Positions 24,670 to 33,996 of a stretch of 64,000 bases of DNA are shown one piece after another. Position numbers and translations under genes: made by a program. This DNA comes from Candidatus Collinsella stercoripullorum. GTDB lineage: Bacteria; Actinomycetota; Coriobacteriia; Coriobacteriales; Coriobacteriaceae. The stretch spans positions 45,598-109,597 of the forward strand of contig DXAO01000031.1 in NCBI GenBank assembly GCA_019117005.1. Reading direction: 5' to 3'. Below the pieces are notes generated by a model, which was given only the letters and a program-made list of their open reading frames with translations, made no database searches and had not been told where the DNA came from. Each line of letters starts with the position of its first letter. The first letter of the stretch is position 1.

Positions 24670-26181
24670 CTAGATGCGCTTCCAGGGGATGGCGGAGCTG
24701 CTGGCGGCCATGCGCTCGCGCACGAGCTCGTCGCGGACGCGCGACAGGCCGAGCTCCATGCCGACCATATAGGACTGCGGGTACAGGAAGCGCTTGTACA
24801 CGGGGTCGAGCGAGCCGAGCGCCGCGGCGCACCGGGCGCGGGCCTCCCCGAGCGGCTCGCGCGGGGCGACGGCGGCGCCGTCGCGCACCACGGGCTGGAG
24901 CAGCTCGCGGTAGGCCAGCCCGCTCACCTCGGTCACGAGGGCCGGGTCGTCGACGGCGACGAGCTCGGTGCCGCGCGCGGCGCCCTCCCCCGCCAGGTAG
25001 GCCTCGTCGTAGATCATGTCGCACACCGGGCTGCCGTCGGCGTCCATGTAGCGGCGCACGCGCTGCACGCCGGGGATGGTGCGCTTGTAGGGCTGCTCGG
25101 AGAGCTTGACGACGGGGGTCCAGGGGGCGTCCGACCCCGCGCGGTGGGCGGACAGCTTGTAGACGCAGCCGAGCGCCGGCTGGTCGTAGCAGGTGGCGAG
25201 CTTGGTCCCCACGCCGAAGCTGTCGACCGGCGCGCCCTGGTTCAGCAGGGACTGGATGGTGTACTCGTCGAGGTCGTTGGAGACGACGATCTTCACGTAG
25301 GGAAGGCCCTCGGCGTCGAAGCGGTCGCGCACGTAGGCGGACAGCTTCGCCAGGTCGCCCGAGTCGATGCGGATGCCCGCGAGGCGCTCGCCGCGCGCCT
25401 CCATCTCGCGCGCGACCGTGATGGCGTTCTCGACGCCCTCGCGCACGTCGTAGGTGTCGATCAGGAGCGTGCAGTTGTTGGGGCTGCTGGCGGCGAAGGC
25501 GCGGAACGCCTCGAGCTCGGAATCGAAGGACATCACCCAGCTGTGGGCGTGCGTGCCCGACACGGGGATGCCGTACTTGCGGCCCGCGAGCACGTTCGAG
25601 GTCGACGCGCACCCCGCCACGTAGCTCGCGCGCGCGACCGCCATGCCGCCGTCGGGCCCCTGGGCGCGGCGCAGGCCGAACTCCGCCACCGGGCGCCCCT
25701 TCGCCGCCGCGACCACGCGCGCCGTCTTGGTGGCGACGAGCGTCTGGAAGCCGATCGCGTTCAGCAGGGCGGTCTCGAGCAGCTGGCACTCGAGGGTCGA
25801 ACCCGTCACGCGCACGAGCGGCTCGCGCGGGAACACGAGCTCGCCCTCGGGGACGGCGTCGATGTCCACATGGGGCGTGAAGCCGCGCAGGTACTCGAGG
25901 AACGCCGGGGAGAACATGCTGCCGCCCGCGGGGGCCGTGAGCCCGGCGAGGTAGGCGATGTCCTCGTCGGTGAAGCGCATGTTCTCCACGAGGTCGGCGA
26001 GCTCCGCGCTGCCGCACATGACGGCGTAGGCGCTGCCGAAGGGGTGGTCGCGGTAGAAGGCGGTGAAGCAGCCCTGCTCGTCCTGCTTGCCCTGCTCCCA
26101 GAGGCCCTGCGCCATCGTGAGCTCGTAGAGGTCGGTGAGCATCGCGATGTCGGTCGGTTTGCTGATGTCGGTCAATGCCAT
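24670..26181 (-). CDS. pncB: Nicotinate phosphoribosyltransferase
   Basis: 503 residues. Converts nicotinate and PRPP to nicotinate mononucleotide in NAD salvage. TDLYELTMAQG at the N-terminus, the phosphohistidine site in VSGTHAHSWVMSF near 210 and RIDSGDLAKLS near 300 are family hallmarks. Start at 26181 follows GAGAAGGAGCACACC. It stands alone between proB and the coiled-coil gene. Confidence 0.95.
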   Translation of the reverse strand: MALTDISKPTDIAMLTDLYELTMAQGLWEQGKQDEQGCFTAFYRDHPFGSAYAVMCGSAELADLVENMRFTDEDIAYLAGLTAPAGGSMFSPAFLEYLRGFTPHVDIDAVPEGELVFPREPLVRVTGSTLECQLLETALLNAIGFQTLVATKTARVVAAAKGRPVAEFGLRRAQGPDGGMAVARASYVAGCASTSNVLAGRKYGIPVSGTHAHSWVMSFDSELEAFRAFAASSPNNCTLLIDTYDVREGVENAITVAREMEARGERLAGIRIDSGDLAKLSAYVRDRFDAEGLPYVKIVVSNDLDEYTIQSLLNQGAPVDSFGVGTKLATCYDQPALGCVYKLSAHRAGSDAPWTPVVKLSEQPYKRTIPGVQRVRRYMDADGSPVCDMIYDEAYLAGEGAARGTELVAVDDPALVTEVSGLAYRELLQPVVRDGAAVAPREPLGEARARCAAALGSLDPVYKRFLYPQSYMVGMELGLSRVRDELVRERMAASSSAIPWKRI

Positions 26182-26283
26182 GGTGTGCTCCTTCTCGTTC
26201 AAGGAAGCGCGGGCCGCGGAGGGGCCCGGGGTGCCGGCGCCGGGGCGCATACCGGCGCGCGGAGGGGGATGGGCGGGCGGGGC

Positions 26284-26679
26284 CTAGACGACGCCCGCGT
26301 TGGACAGGACGACCCAGATGCCGCCGCCCACGGCGAGCAGCAGGCACAGCCCGATGACGAGCTTCTGCGCGGGGGGCATCCCGGGGATGCCGTCCTCGTC
26401 CGTGCCCTCCGGCGTCATGACCATGCGCTGGCCGAAGGTGGGGTTGTCCGGGTCGACGACGGGGCGCTCGGCGGCGGCGCGGGAGGGTTCGGCGGCGCGG
26501 GCGGGCGCGGGCTCGGCGGCGCCCTCCTCGGACGCCGCGCGCTCGGCGCGCAGGGCCTCCAGCTCGGCGCGCTCGCGGCGGGCGCGCTCGGCCTGCTCGC
26601 GGGCGGCCTTCTCGGCGCGCAGCGCCTCCAGCTCGGCGCGCTCCTCGTCGCTCAGCGGCGCGGTGTCGTTATCGGCCAT
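26284..26679 (-). CDS. Small coiled-coil protein with C-terminal membrane anchor
   Basis: 131 residues. Residues 8-60 form a Glu/Arg/Ala heptad-rich helix with two near-identical units (AELEALRAEKAAREQAERA and AELEALRAERAASEEGA). A flexible Ala/Pro linker follows, and a single hydrophobic segment (KLVIGLCLLLAVGGGIWVVL) lies near the end. Tail-anchored topology. No family known. The internal DNA repeat shows recent duplication of the helix. A 580-residue protein at 38719 has the same kind of architecture. Confidence 0.75.
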   Translation of the reverse strand: MADNDTAPLSDEERAELEALRAEKAAREQAERARRERAELEALRAERAASEEGAAEPAPARAAEPSRAAAERPVVDPDNPTFGQRMVMTPEGTDEDGIPGMPPAQKLVIGLCLLLAVGGGIWVVLSNAGVV

Positions 26680-26740
26680 GGGTCGGGCCTCCGATCTGAC
26701 ATGGGCCGCCCTCGCGCGGCCCGTCGATTCGTTGGGTTGC

Positions 26741-26746
26741 AGTATA
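26741..26746 (-). promoter_or_regulatory. -10 element before the small coiled-coil gene
   Basis: Minus-strand TATACT, 62 nt upstream of the start. No clear -35. Confidence 0.4.
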
Positions 26747-26876
26747 CCCCGTTTGCCGCGGCCGGGGCGTCGCGAGCGGCAACCCCCTGCCGCCTCCGCC
26801 CGCGAGCCGTCCTCCCCCGTGCGCCACGGGCGAGGGACCGCCCCCGCCTCCTCGGCACGCCGGTCGCCTGCGGTCC

Positions 26877-27914
26877 CTATCCGCGGCGCTCGATGGGGCC
26901 CGAAGCCGGGGAGAGCACCCCGGCCGTGTCGAAGGCCGGCGTGAAGCTCTCGTCGACCGCCCCGCCCTCCTGCCAGTACATCGTGGTGAAGCCGAGCGCA
27001 TCCGCATGGTCGAGCACGCGCTCGTACTCCTCGTCGGACACGGCGCGCGCCAGGTCGCCGCCTGCGGCGCGGACCGCCGCGTTGGGGGTGTACTGGTTCA
27101 TCACCGAGACGGGCACGTCCCCCGCCGTCTCCCAGATGACGTCGAGCACGCGGCACGAGTCGTCGGCGTGCCCGGGCAGCACGAGGTGGCGCACGATGAT
27201 CCCGCGCCGCATCATGCCGTCGTCGTCGAAGGCGACCCCGCCGCGGCGGTCGACCTCAGCGGCCATCTGCGCGAGCGCGCGGCGCGCGCGGGAGGGGTAG
27301 TCGGGCACGTTCGAGAGGCGGCGTCCGAGGGCGGCGTCGGCGTACTTGAAATCGGTGAGCCAGACATCGACGATATCGCCCAGCTCCCGGACGGCGGCGA
27401 CGCGCTCGTAGCCGCTCGTGTTGTAGACGATGGGGACGGTCAGCCCGCGGCGCCGGGCATCCGCGACGGCAGCCGGGAGCAGGTGCGCGAAATGGGTCGC
27501 GGTGACGAGGTTGATGTTGGCCGCGCCCTGGGCCTCGAGCTCGAGCATGATCTCCACGAGGCGCCCGGGCGGGACCTCGATGCCGAAACCGCCCGTCGAT
27601 ATCTCGTGGTTCTGGCAGTAGACGCACTTGAGCGGGCAGCCCGAGAAGAAGACGGTGCCCGATCCCGTCTCGCCCGAGATGGGCGGCTCCTCCCAGAGGT
27701 GGAGCGCCGCGCGGGCGATCTTGAGCGCGCCGTCCGCCCCGCAGGCGCCCCGCTCCCCCGCCGCACGGTCCGCACCGCATCGGCGCGGGCACAGCGAACA
27801 GGACGCGAGCCCGGCGGGGTCGAGGAGCGAGGGGCCTCCCGCGGGGTCGGCGGGGGCTCCCGGGCTGCCGGGGGCGGCGGGGTCGGACGGGTTCGCGATG
27901 CGGGTGGCGTGCAT
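26877..27914 (-). CDS. Radical SAM protein of the PflX type
   Basis: 345 residues. An N-terminal Cys group (CSLCPRRCGADRAAGERGAC) precedes the radical SAM motif CPLKCVYC near 100 in FFSGCPLKCVYCQNHEIS. The rest matches the uncharacterised PflX (COG1313) group, which resembles glycyl-radical activases. Three in-frame ATGs compete. AAGGAGG lies just before the second and third, so the third (27914) has the best spacing. A terminator-like hairpin lies directly upstream of the SD. A glycyl radical enzyme at the right edge is a possible client, but no link is shown. Confidence 0.85.
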   Translation of the reverse strand: MHATRIANPSDPAAPGSPGAPADPAGGPSLLDPAGLASCSLCPRRCGADRAAGERGACGADGALKIARAALHLWEEPPISGETGSGTVFFSGCPLKCVYCQNHEISTGGFGIEVPPGRLVEIMLELEAQGAANINLVTATHFAHLLPAAVADARRRGLTVPIVYNTSGYERVAAVRELGDIVDVWLTDFKYADAALGRRLSNVPDYPSRARRALAQMAAEVDRRGGVAFDDDGMMRRGIIVRHLVLPGHADDSCRVLDVIWETAGDVPVSVMNQYTPNAAVRAAGGDLARAVSDEEYERVLDHADALGFTTMYWQEGGAVDESFTPAFDTAGVLSPASGPIERRG

Positions 27915-27936
27915 GCGCATGCCCTCCTTCCGCATG

Positions 27937-27956
27937 AAAAAAGCGCTGGTTAAGCG
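27937..27956 (-). terminator. Terminator-like hairpin in front of the radical SAM gene (possible attenuator)
   Basis: Minus-strand AAGCGCT-TAACC-AGCGCTT followed by a run of T, ending only a few nt before the AAGGAGG site of the radical SAM gene. It reads in the direction of that gene, so it either ends an upstream transcript or attenuates this one. Confidence 0.6.
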
Positions 27957-28042
27957 CTTGATTTGAGAAAATACAGGTGTGCGCCTTCATCTTCCATCAC
28001 CCGCCCGCATAAGTCAAGACTGGTATTGCGGACGGCGTGCTC

Positions 28043-28048
28043 TATGAT
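28043..28048 (+). promoter_or_regulatory. -10 element of the 6S-like RNA
   Basis: TATGAT 7 nt before the inferred RNA start at 28055. The -35 region (CTGGTA) is weak. Confidence 0.4.
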
Positions 28049-28054
28049 GAAGAT

Positions 28055-28224
28055 GTTCCGCCCCACGCGGAGCAACTGGGTGAACCGTCGAATTTTTCTA
28101 GGGAGCCCACACAGTCGTTTCTAGTACAGGTATCCTTCGCTGTTAAGGACGCTGGAGGGAGCGATGAGGGCACCCACCTTGTAGAGGTGGGTTCATTATC
28201 GTGAAGTGTGGGGCGGGCTTTTTT
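28055..28224 (+). ncRNA. ssrS: Probable 6S RNA
   Basis: About 170 nt with no ORF. The ends pair: CCGCCCCAC near the 5' end with GTGGGGCGG before a T-run at 28219-28224. A long bulged hairpin (about 28107-28172; TCGTTTC with GGGAGCGA, then CAG/CTG and CCTT/AAGG) forms the tip. Open strands lie between, and a side hairpin ACCCACCT/AGGTGGGT sits on the 3' strand. Closing stem, central bubble, long terminal stem, size and U-run fit 6S RNA, which binds housekeeping RNA polymerase. Primary-sequence identity is not proven. tRNA-Ala follows. Confidence 0.5.
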
Positions 28225-28239
28225 CCGTCAACTTTTCCG

Positions 28240-28267
28240 TTGACACCGGGCGCGAGCCTGCTATCAT
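28240..28267 (+). promoter_or_regulatory. Promoter of tRNA-Ala
   Basis: -35 TTGACA (28240-28245), 16-nt spacer, -10 TATCAT (28262-28267), 13 nt before the mature tRNA. Confidence 0.8.
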
Positions 28268-28280
28268 AGTCACTCGTCTT

Positions 28281-28356
28281 GGGGACGTAGCTCAGCTGGG
28301 AGAGCGCTGCCGTCGCATGGCAGAGGCCGAGGGTTCGATTCCCTTCGTCTCCACCA
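28281..28356 (+). tRNA. tRNA-Ala(CGC), CCA encoded
   Basis: Full cloverleaf. Acceptor GGGGACG/CGTCTCC, D loop AGCTGGGA, anticodon stem CTGCC/GGCAG with loop GTCGCAT (anticodon CGC, reads GCG), T loop TTCGATT, discriminator A and encoded CCA. The CGC anticodon suits the heavy GCG usage of this genome. Its 3' end starts a duplicated module. Confidence 0.97.
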
Positions 28357-28481
28357 ATGACTTCGAAAGAGCATCTACGCAGGTAGGTGCTCTTTTTCGT
28401 AGAGCCCTCCGGGGAATCGAACCCGCAGGGCGCGGAGCCTGGCGAAGCGCGGGAGCGCCTTCGCCGGCGCAGCGCGCGAGG
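28339..28481 (+). repeat. tRNA-Ala tail module, proximal copy
   Basis: 143 bp starting in the T loop of the intact tRNA-Ala. It runs through CCA, the terminator (28368-28397), an inverted T-arm-like motif (GGGGAATCGAACCC, 28411-28424) and a GGCGAAG/CTTCGCC hairpin (28441-28465). It is repeated at 28529-28671 with a single mismatch. Confidence 0.95.
28368..28397 (+). terminator. Rho-independent terminator of tRNA-Ala
   Basis: 11-bp stem AGAGCATCTAC/GTAGGTGCTCT with loop GCAG, then five T, 11 nt after the CCA. Confidence 0.92.
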
Positions 28482-28526
28482 GGCCCGCAGGGCCCCGAAG
28501 CGGCCCCGCCGCCGGAGGCGGCGGGG
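28480..28526. repeat. Two perfect GC palindromes between the tRNA-Ala tail copies
   Basis: GGGGCCC-GCA-GGGCCCC (28480-28496) and CCCCGCCGCC-GGA-GGCGGCGGGG (28504-28526) fill the 47-nt spacer almost entirely. They match in style the pair at 9025-9076. Confidence 0.85.
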
Positions 28527-28528
28527 AC

Positions 28529-28546
28529 TTCCCTTCGTCTCCACCA
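28529..28546 (+). pseudogene. 3' fragment of tRNA-Ala
   Basis: 18 nt identical to the tRNA-Ala 3' end including CCA. It begins the distal tail module. No other tRNA parts are present. Confidence 0.85.
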
Positions 28547-28557
28547 ATGACTTCGAA

Positions 28558-28587
28558 AGAGCATCTACGCAGGTAGGTGCTCTTTTT
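28558..28587 (+). terminator. Second terminator in the duplicated tRNA-Ala tail
   Basis: Copy of the 28368-28397 hairpin, here with six T. Confidence 0.8.
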
Positions 28588-28715
28588 TGTAGAGCCCTCC
28601 GGGGAATCGAACCCGCAGGGCGCGGAGCCTGGCGAAGCGCGGGAGCGCCTTCGCCGGCGCAGCGCGCGAGGTGACGAAGGCGAACTCCCCGAGCGCGACG
28701 GGAACGGTCGCGGCC

Positions 28716-29594
28716 TCAGCCCCTCCTCCCCTCGACGCCGGAGAGGGCAACGGCCACGGCCTCCTCCACGTCATCGGTGATCTGGACGAGCGCGGGGTCG
28801 AGGCGGGAGATGTTGCCGGACTCGAGCACCGTGCCCGAGATCCAGTCGAACAGCCCGCGCCAGTAGGACGTGCCCACGAGCGCCGTCGGCATGCGCTTCA
28901 CCTTATGGGTCTGCACGAGCGTGAGCAGCTCGAACAGCTCGTCCAAGGTACCGAACCCGCCGGGGAACACGATGGCCGCGGACGAGTACTTGACGAACAT
29001 GGTCTTGCGCACGAAGAAGTACCGGAAGGTCATGCCGAGGTTGACCCACGGGTTGATCCCCTGCTCATGGGGGAGCTCGATGCCGAGCCCCACCGAGCGG
29101 CCGCCCGCCACCGCCGCACCGCGGTTGGCGGCTTCCATGATGCCGGGGCCTCCTCCCGTGATGACGGCGACGTCGTGCTCGGCGAGCAGCCTGCCCGCAT
29201 TCCGCGCCGCCTCGTACATCGGGTCCGTGCGCTCGGTGCGGGCGGACCCGAAGACGGAGACCGCCGGCCCCAGCTCCGCGAGGGCGCCGAACCCGTCGAC
29301 GAACTCGGCTTGGATGCGCATGACGCGCCACGGGTCCATGTGGAGCCAGTCGGTCGCGTCCTCGGCCGAGAGAAGGCGCTCGGTCGTGGTCTCGCGCGGG
29401 ATCATGGAGCCGCGCAGGATGACCGGTCCGCGGTGGTACACCCCGTCGGGCGGCTCCTCGTCCGCCCGGCGACGATCGGGACCGGCGGGGCGCGCGGCGC
29501 CGGCATCCCGATTGTTGTCCGAACAGTGACTATCTAGGGGGCACGACGCGTCCCCGGGGCGCTCGGGGTCGTCAAGGCTGGGTCGACGGGACAT
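28716..29594 (-). CDS. LOG-family Rossmann-fold protein (TIGR00730 type)
   Basis: 292 residues. A disordered N-terminus of about 60 residues is followed by the nucleotide-binding domain with GGGPGIMEAANRGA near 150 and PGGFGTLDELFE near 218, the two signatures of the lysine-decarboxylase-like/LOG family. LOG enzymes cleave ribose 5-phosphate from N6-modified AMP; many bacterial members have no confirmed substrate. Start at 29594 follows AAAGGACC. Single gene. Confidence 0.85.
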   Translation of the reverse strand: MSRRPSLDDPERPGDASCPLDSHCSDNNRDAGAARPAGPDRRRADEEPPDGVYHRGPVILRGSMIPRETTTERLLSAEDATDWLHMDPWRVMRIQAEFVDGFGALAELGPAVSVFGSARTERTDPMYEAARNAGRLLAEHDVAVITGGGPGIMEAANRGAAVAGGRSVGLGIELPHEQGINPWVNLGMTFRYFFVRKTMFVKYSSAAIVFPGGFGTLDELFELLTLVQTHKVKRMPTALVGTSYWRGLFDWISGTVLESGNISRLDPALVQITDDVEEAVAVALSGVEGRRG

Positions 29595-29703
29595 CGGGAG
29601 GTCCTTTCGCTCGGTTCCCGCGGACGCCGGGCTCCCCCGCGTCCGCGCTCTCCAATCCAGTATTCCCCCGTGCGCCACCGGATTACCGGGCGCCGCGCGG
29701 CGC

Positions 29704-31170
29704 CTACGCCCGCGCGATCCCGCAGCGTTCCGCGATGGCCGGATCGGTGGTGACGAGGTCCTCCGGGCCCAGCTCGCCGATGCTCCCGTGCCCCATCACC
29801 CGGCAGAACATCCGCAGGTCGTCGAAGGTCGCACGGTAGAAGTTGGCGACACGGGCCGCGCCCGCGTCCACATCGAGCCGGGCGCGCAGCTCGGGGTCCT
29901 GCGTCGCGATCCCCATGGGGCACAGCCCCGTCCCGCAGATGCGGTACTGCTGGCAGCCGAGCGCCATGAGCGAGGCGGTCGCGAGCGCCACGGCGTCGGC
30001 GCCCAGGGCGAGCGCCTTCACGATGTCGGAGGCGACGCGCAGCCCTCCCGTGACGACCAGGCTCGCCGGGGAGCCGAGCCTGTCCAGGCAGCGGCGCGCA
30101 CGCGCGAGCGAGTAGAGCGTGGGGACCGACGCCGCGTCGCGGAGCATGACCGGGGAGGCGCCCGTCGCCCCTCCCCTCCCGTCCAGGGTGACGAAGTCGG
30201 CCCCGGCCTCCGTCGCCGCGCGGATATCGCGCTCGATGTGCCCGGCGGCGAGCTTGATGCCGATCGGGGCGCCCTCGCTGCGCTCGCGCAGCTCGTCGAC
30301 GAGGGCGGCGAGGTCGGAGACGCTCTCCACGCCGGGAATGGTCGACGGGGAGACGATATCCTCGCCCGGCTCGCGGCCTCGTATGCGGGCGATCTCGGGC
30401 GTGACCTTGCTCCCGGGCAGATGGCCGCCCATCCCGGGCTTGGTGCCCTGGCCGATCTTGATCTCGACCGCGCCCGCGGCGCGGAGGTTGGCGTCGGTCA
30501 CCGAGTAGCGCAGCGGGGCGAACTCGAAGATGTAGCGCGGGCCCGCGGCGGCGAGCTCCTCGGGGAGGATGCCCCCTTCGCCCGAGCAGGTCGCGGTGCC
30601 CGCCGCCGCGGCGCCGCGGGCGAGCGCGACCTTGGCCTCGCGCGACAGGGCGCCGAACGACATATGGGACACGAACGCGGGGCCCTCGAGCACGAGCGGG
30701 CGCGCGGCGCCGGGGCCGATGGTGCACGAGATGTCAACCTCGGCGTCCTCGGCGAGCGGCATCGGGTCGAGCTGGGCGCCGAGCACGAGGACGTCGTCCC
30801 AGCTCGGCAGCGGCAGATCGGTCGCCATGGCGCCGTCGGGGACGCGCCCGCGCTCCGCCAGGCGGTGGATGGTGTCCATGTGGCGGATGGAGGGGTCCGC
30901 CCGGCGCAGCGACGCGGGCACCGAGAGGCCCGACGCCCCGTCGTCGGCATCGGACGGCGCCGGCGGGGCGTCGTGCGGCGCATCCCCCTCGCCACCGCCC
31001 CCCGACCCGGCGGACCCCGCATCGATCGGCGTCACCCCGCCGTCGGCCACCGGGTAGAACTCGGACGCGGGCGTGCCGCACAGGGGGCATGCGCCGAACT
31101 CGGCGAACGGAGCCCCCTCCGCCTCCTCGTCGTAGACCCAACCGCACATGGGGCACCGGTACTTGGCCAT
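29704..31170 (-). CDS. Rubredoxin-fused glutamate-synthase-like flavoprotein
   Basis: 488 residues. Residues 1-45 are a rubredoxin-like domain with two CxxCG knuckles (CPMCGWVYD and CPLCGTPASEF). A low-complexity linker follows, then the FMN-binding barrel of glutamate synthase from about 100: IKIGQGTKPGMGGHLPG, IKLAAGHIERD and GADFVTLDGRGGATGASP. The Fe-S site is ICGTGLCPMGIATQ near 435. It has no glutamine amidotransferase domain. In anaerobes such proteins may pass electrons from the rubredoxin to the flavin. The true acceptor is unknown. SD GAGGGAGGAACC. Confidence 0.87.
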   Translation of the reverse strand: MAKYRCPMCGWVYDEEAEGAPFAEFGACPLCGTPASEFYPVADGGVTPIDAGSAGSGGGGEGDAPHDAPPAPSDADDGASGLSVPASLRRADPSIRHMDTIHRLAERGRVPDGAMATDLPLPSWDDVLVLGAQLDPMPLAEDAEVDISCTIGPGAARPLVLEGPAFVSHMSFGALSREAKVALARGAAAAGTATCSGEGGILPEELAAAGPRYIFEFAPLRYSVTDANLRAAGAVEIKIGQGTKPGMGGHLPGSKVTPEIARIRGREPGEDIVSPSTIPGVESVSDLAALVDELRERSEGAPIGIKLAAGHIERDIRAATEAGADFVTLDGRGGATGASPVMLRDAASVPTLYSLARARRCLDRLGSPASLVVTGGLRVASDIVKALALGADAVALATASLMALGCQQYRICGTGLCPMGIATQDPELRARLDVDAGAARVANFYRATFDDLRMFCRVMGHGSIGELGPEDLVTTDPAIAERCGIARA

Positions 31171-31406
31171 GGTTCCTCCCTCATCAGAGGTCGATCGCTT
31201 CCGGACCTCCGCGCATGCGCGCAGGGAGGCCTCCTCGAGAGCCATCTTATCAGTACCGATTATCGTTTCATGCGACCGGACCGCGAACGGCGGGAGAAGG
31301 GCGCCGGAGCATCGACCCGCCGGACGGGACGGAGGGCGCGGCGCAGGGCGGGGCGTGCCGGCGACCCCGAGGGGGCTGTCGTATCAGACGGGAGGGCGGG
31401 GTGGCC

Positions 31407-32420
31407 CTAGAGGTTCTTGAGGTACTTCTGGAACGCGGGCTTGAAGCCGATGTGGTCGGGGGCCTGCGAGGGCATCTGCGGGAAGGCGTCGTGCCCGGGC
31501 AGGTTGTTGGCCTCGATGAACAGCGGGCCGTCCTGCGTCACCGCGACGTCCCAGCCCACGTACCCCATCCCGGGCATCTTGGCCGCGGCCTCCAGGCACA
31601 GGCCCATGACCTCGTCCCACAGCGGGATCTGGAAGCCCGGAAGCAGCGTGCCGGTGCGGGGGTGGCGCTCGAAGACGTGGTAGCTCTTGTCGCAGGCGGG
31701 GCCGGAGATCTTGCCGGTCTCGAGGTCGATGGCGGAGTACATGCCGCCGGCGTTGATGTTGTCGACGGGACGGTCGGAGTTGCCCATGCGCACGCAGGCG
31801 TAGATCACATGCGGCTCGCCGTCGACGCGCACCGTGTACACGCGGATGGTGTTGACCGAGCCCGGGTTCAGCCGCGCCATGTCGGGATGCTGGACGACGA
31901 CGTCCTCGATGAGGTCGGCGCCGCTCGAGACCAGGTGGTCGTACAGGGCGTCGAGCGAATCGAAGTCCGCGCGGGCGAGTTTCTCCACACCCTGGCCGCA
32001 GGAGGCGTCGCTCGGCTTGGCGATGATCTCGTCGCGACCCTCCATGAAGGCCGCGAAGTCCTCCTTCGAGCTGTTGGAGAAATGCAGCCACCCGCGGTGG
32101 AGGTACTCGTCGAACTGCTCGTAGAACTCGTTCTTGTTGTCGACGATATGGTAGTAGGCGGGATCGTTCAGCATGCGGACGATCGTGTTGTTGACCCCGC
32201 GCGTGACGAAGGTGGCGCGGTGCGCGTCATCCATGTTGTAGAACTCGAGCAGGTCGTAGTCCTTGTACCCGGCCCCGAACTTGAAGCCGCACTTGACCAC
32301 GTCGAAGAACAGCCAGATGCGGTTCTTGCCGCTCTTGTCGTGCACGCGGCCGACGGTGTCGAACAGCGCGCCGTAATCCATATGCGCGATGCAGCGGAAG
32401 ATATAGCCCAAGCGACCCAT
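31407..32420 (-). CDS. Sugar-transfer-associated ATP-grasp protein
   Basis: 337 residues. ATP-grasp elements: IIAKPSDASCGQGVEKL near 133, EDVVVQHPDMARLNPGSVNTIRV (anchors EDVVVQHP near 171 and NTIRVYTV near 188) and VGWDVAVTQDGPLFIEANNLPG (anchor FIEANNLPG near 307) for the metal site. The family is named from genes near polysaccharide clusters. It probably makes an amide or ester bond on a surface glycan. No glycan genes adjoin here, so the substrate is open. Confidence 0.82.
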   Translation of the reverse strand: MGRLGYIFRCIAHMDYGALFDTVGRVHDKSGKNRIWLFFDVVKCGFKFGAGYKDYDLLEFYNMDDAHRATFVTRGVNNTIVRMLNDPAYYHIVDNKNEFYEQFDEYLHRGWLHFSNSSKEDFAAFMEGRDEIIAKPSDASCGQGVEKLARADFDSLDALYDHLVSSGADLIEDVVVQHPDMARLNPGSVNTIRVYTVRVDGEPHVIYACVRMGNSDRPVDNINAGGMYSAIDLETGKISGPACDKSYHVFERHPRTGTLLPGFQIPLWDEVMGLCLEAAAKMPGMGYVGWDVAVTQDGPLFIEANNLPGHDAFPQMPSQAPDHIGFKPAFQKYLKNL

Positions 32421-32475
32421 GCGTCGTCCCCATTTCGTCCAAAGCGGGCGCGGCGGCCCGCAAGCGGTCCGTACC

Positions 32476-32481
32476 AGTATA
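32476..32481 (-). promoter_or_regulatory. -10 element of the ATP-grasp gene
   Basis: Minus-strand TATACT 56 nt before the start. No clear -35. Confidence 0.4.
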
Positions 32482-32682
32482 GCCGGCGTGCGGGAAAGTC
32501 CCGTCCGCGCAAGAAAAGTACAGGCGGGAGCCGATGGGGGCGCCGATGCGGAGGGGCGACGCGGCGTCAGGGGCGGGTCCGCCCGCGCGCCCCGGCCCCG
32601 CCCGAAGCCCGCGCGGAACCCGGCCGGGCTTCGGGCCGGCAGGTGCGCCGCCCGCCCGCCGGCTCCCGCGCGCCTCCGGATA

Positions 32683-33996
<1,314 letters not shown>

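Larger units (their letters stand above)
28529..28671 (+). repeat. tRNA-Ala tail module, distal copy
   Basis: 142 of 143 bases match the proximal copy; the only change is C28398 to T28588 after the terminator T-run. It is therefore recent or kept alike by conversion. Confidence 0.95.

Noticed and set aside
23375..26347. Very long open frame (about 990 codons) on the minus strand across proB and pncB
   Set aside because: It runs in another frame of two well-recognised genes, has Arg/Pro/Ala-rich random composition and no start site. High-GC genomes give many such shadow frames.
26284..27914. Radical SAM gene as activase of the glycyl radical enzyme at the right edge
   Set aside because: It belongs to the PflX/COG1313 group with an N-terminal Cys cluster and lies 35 kb away, so a direct pairing cannot be supported.
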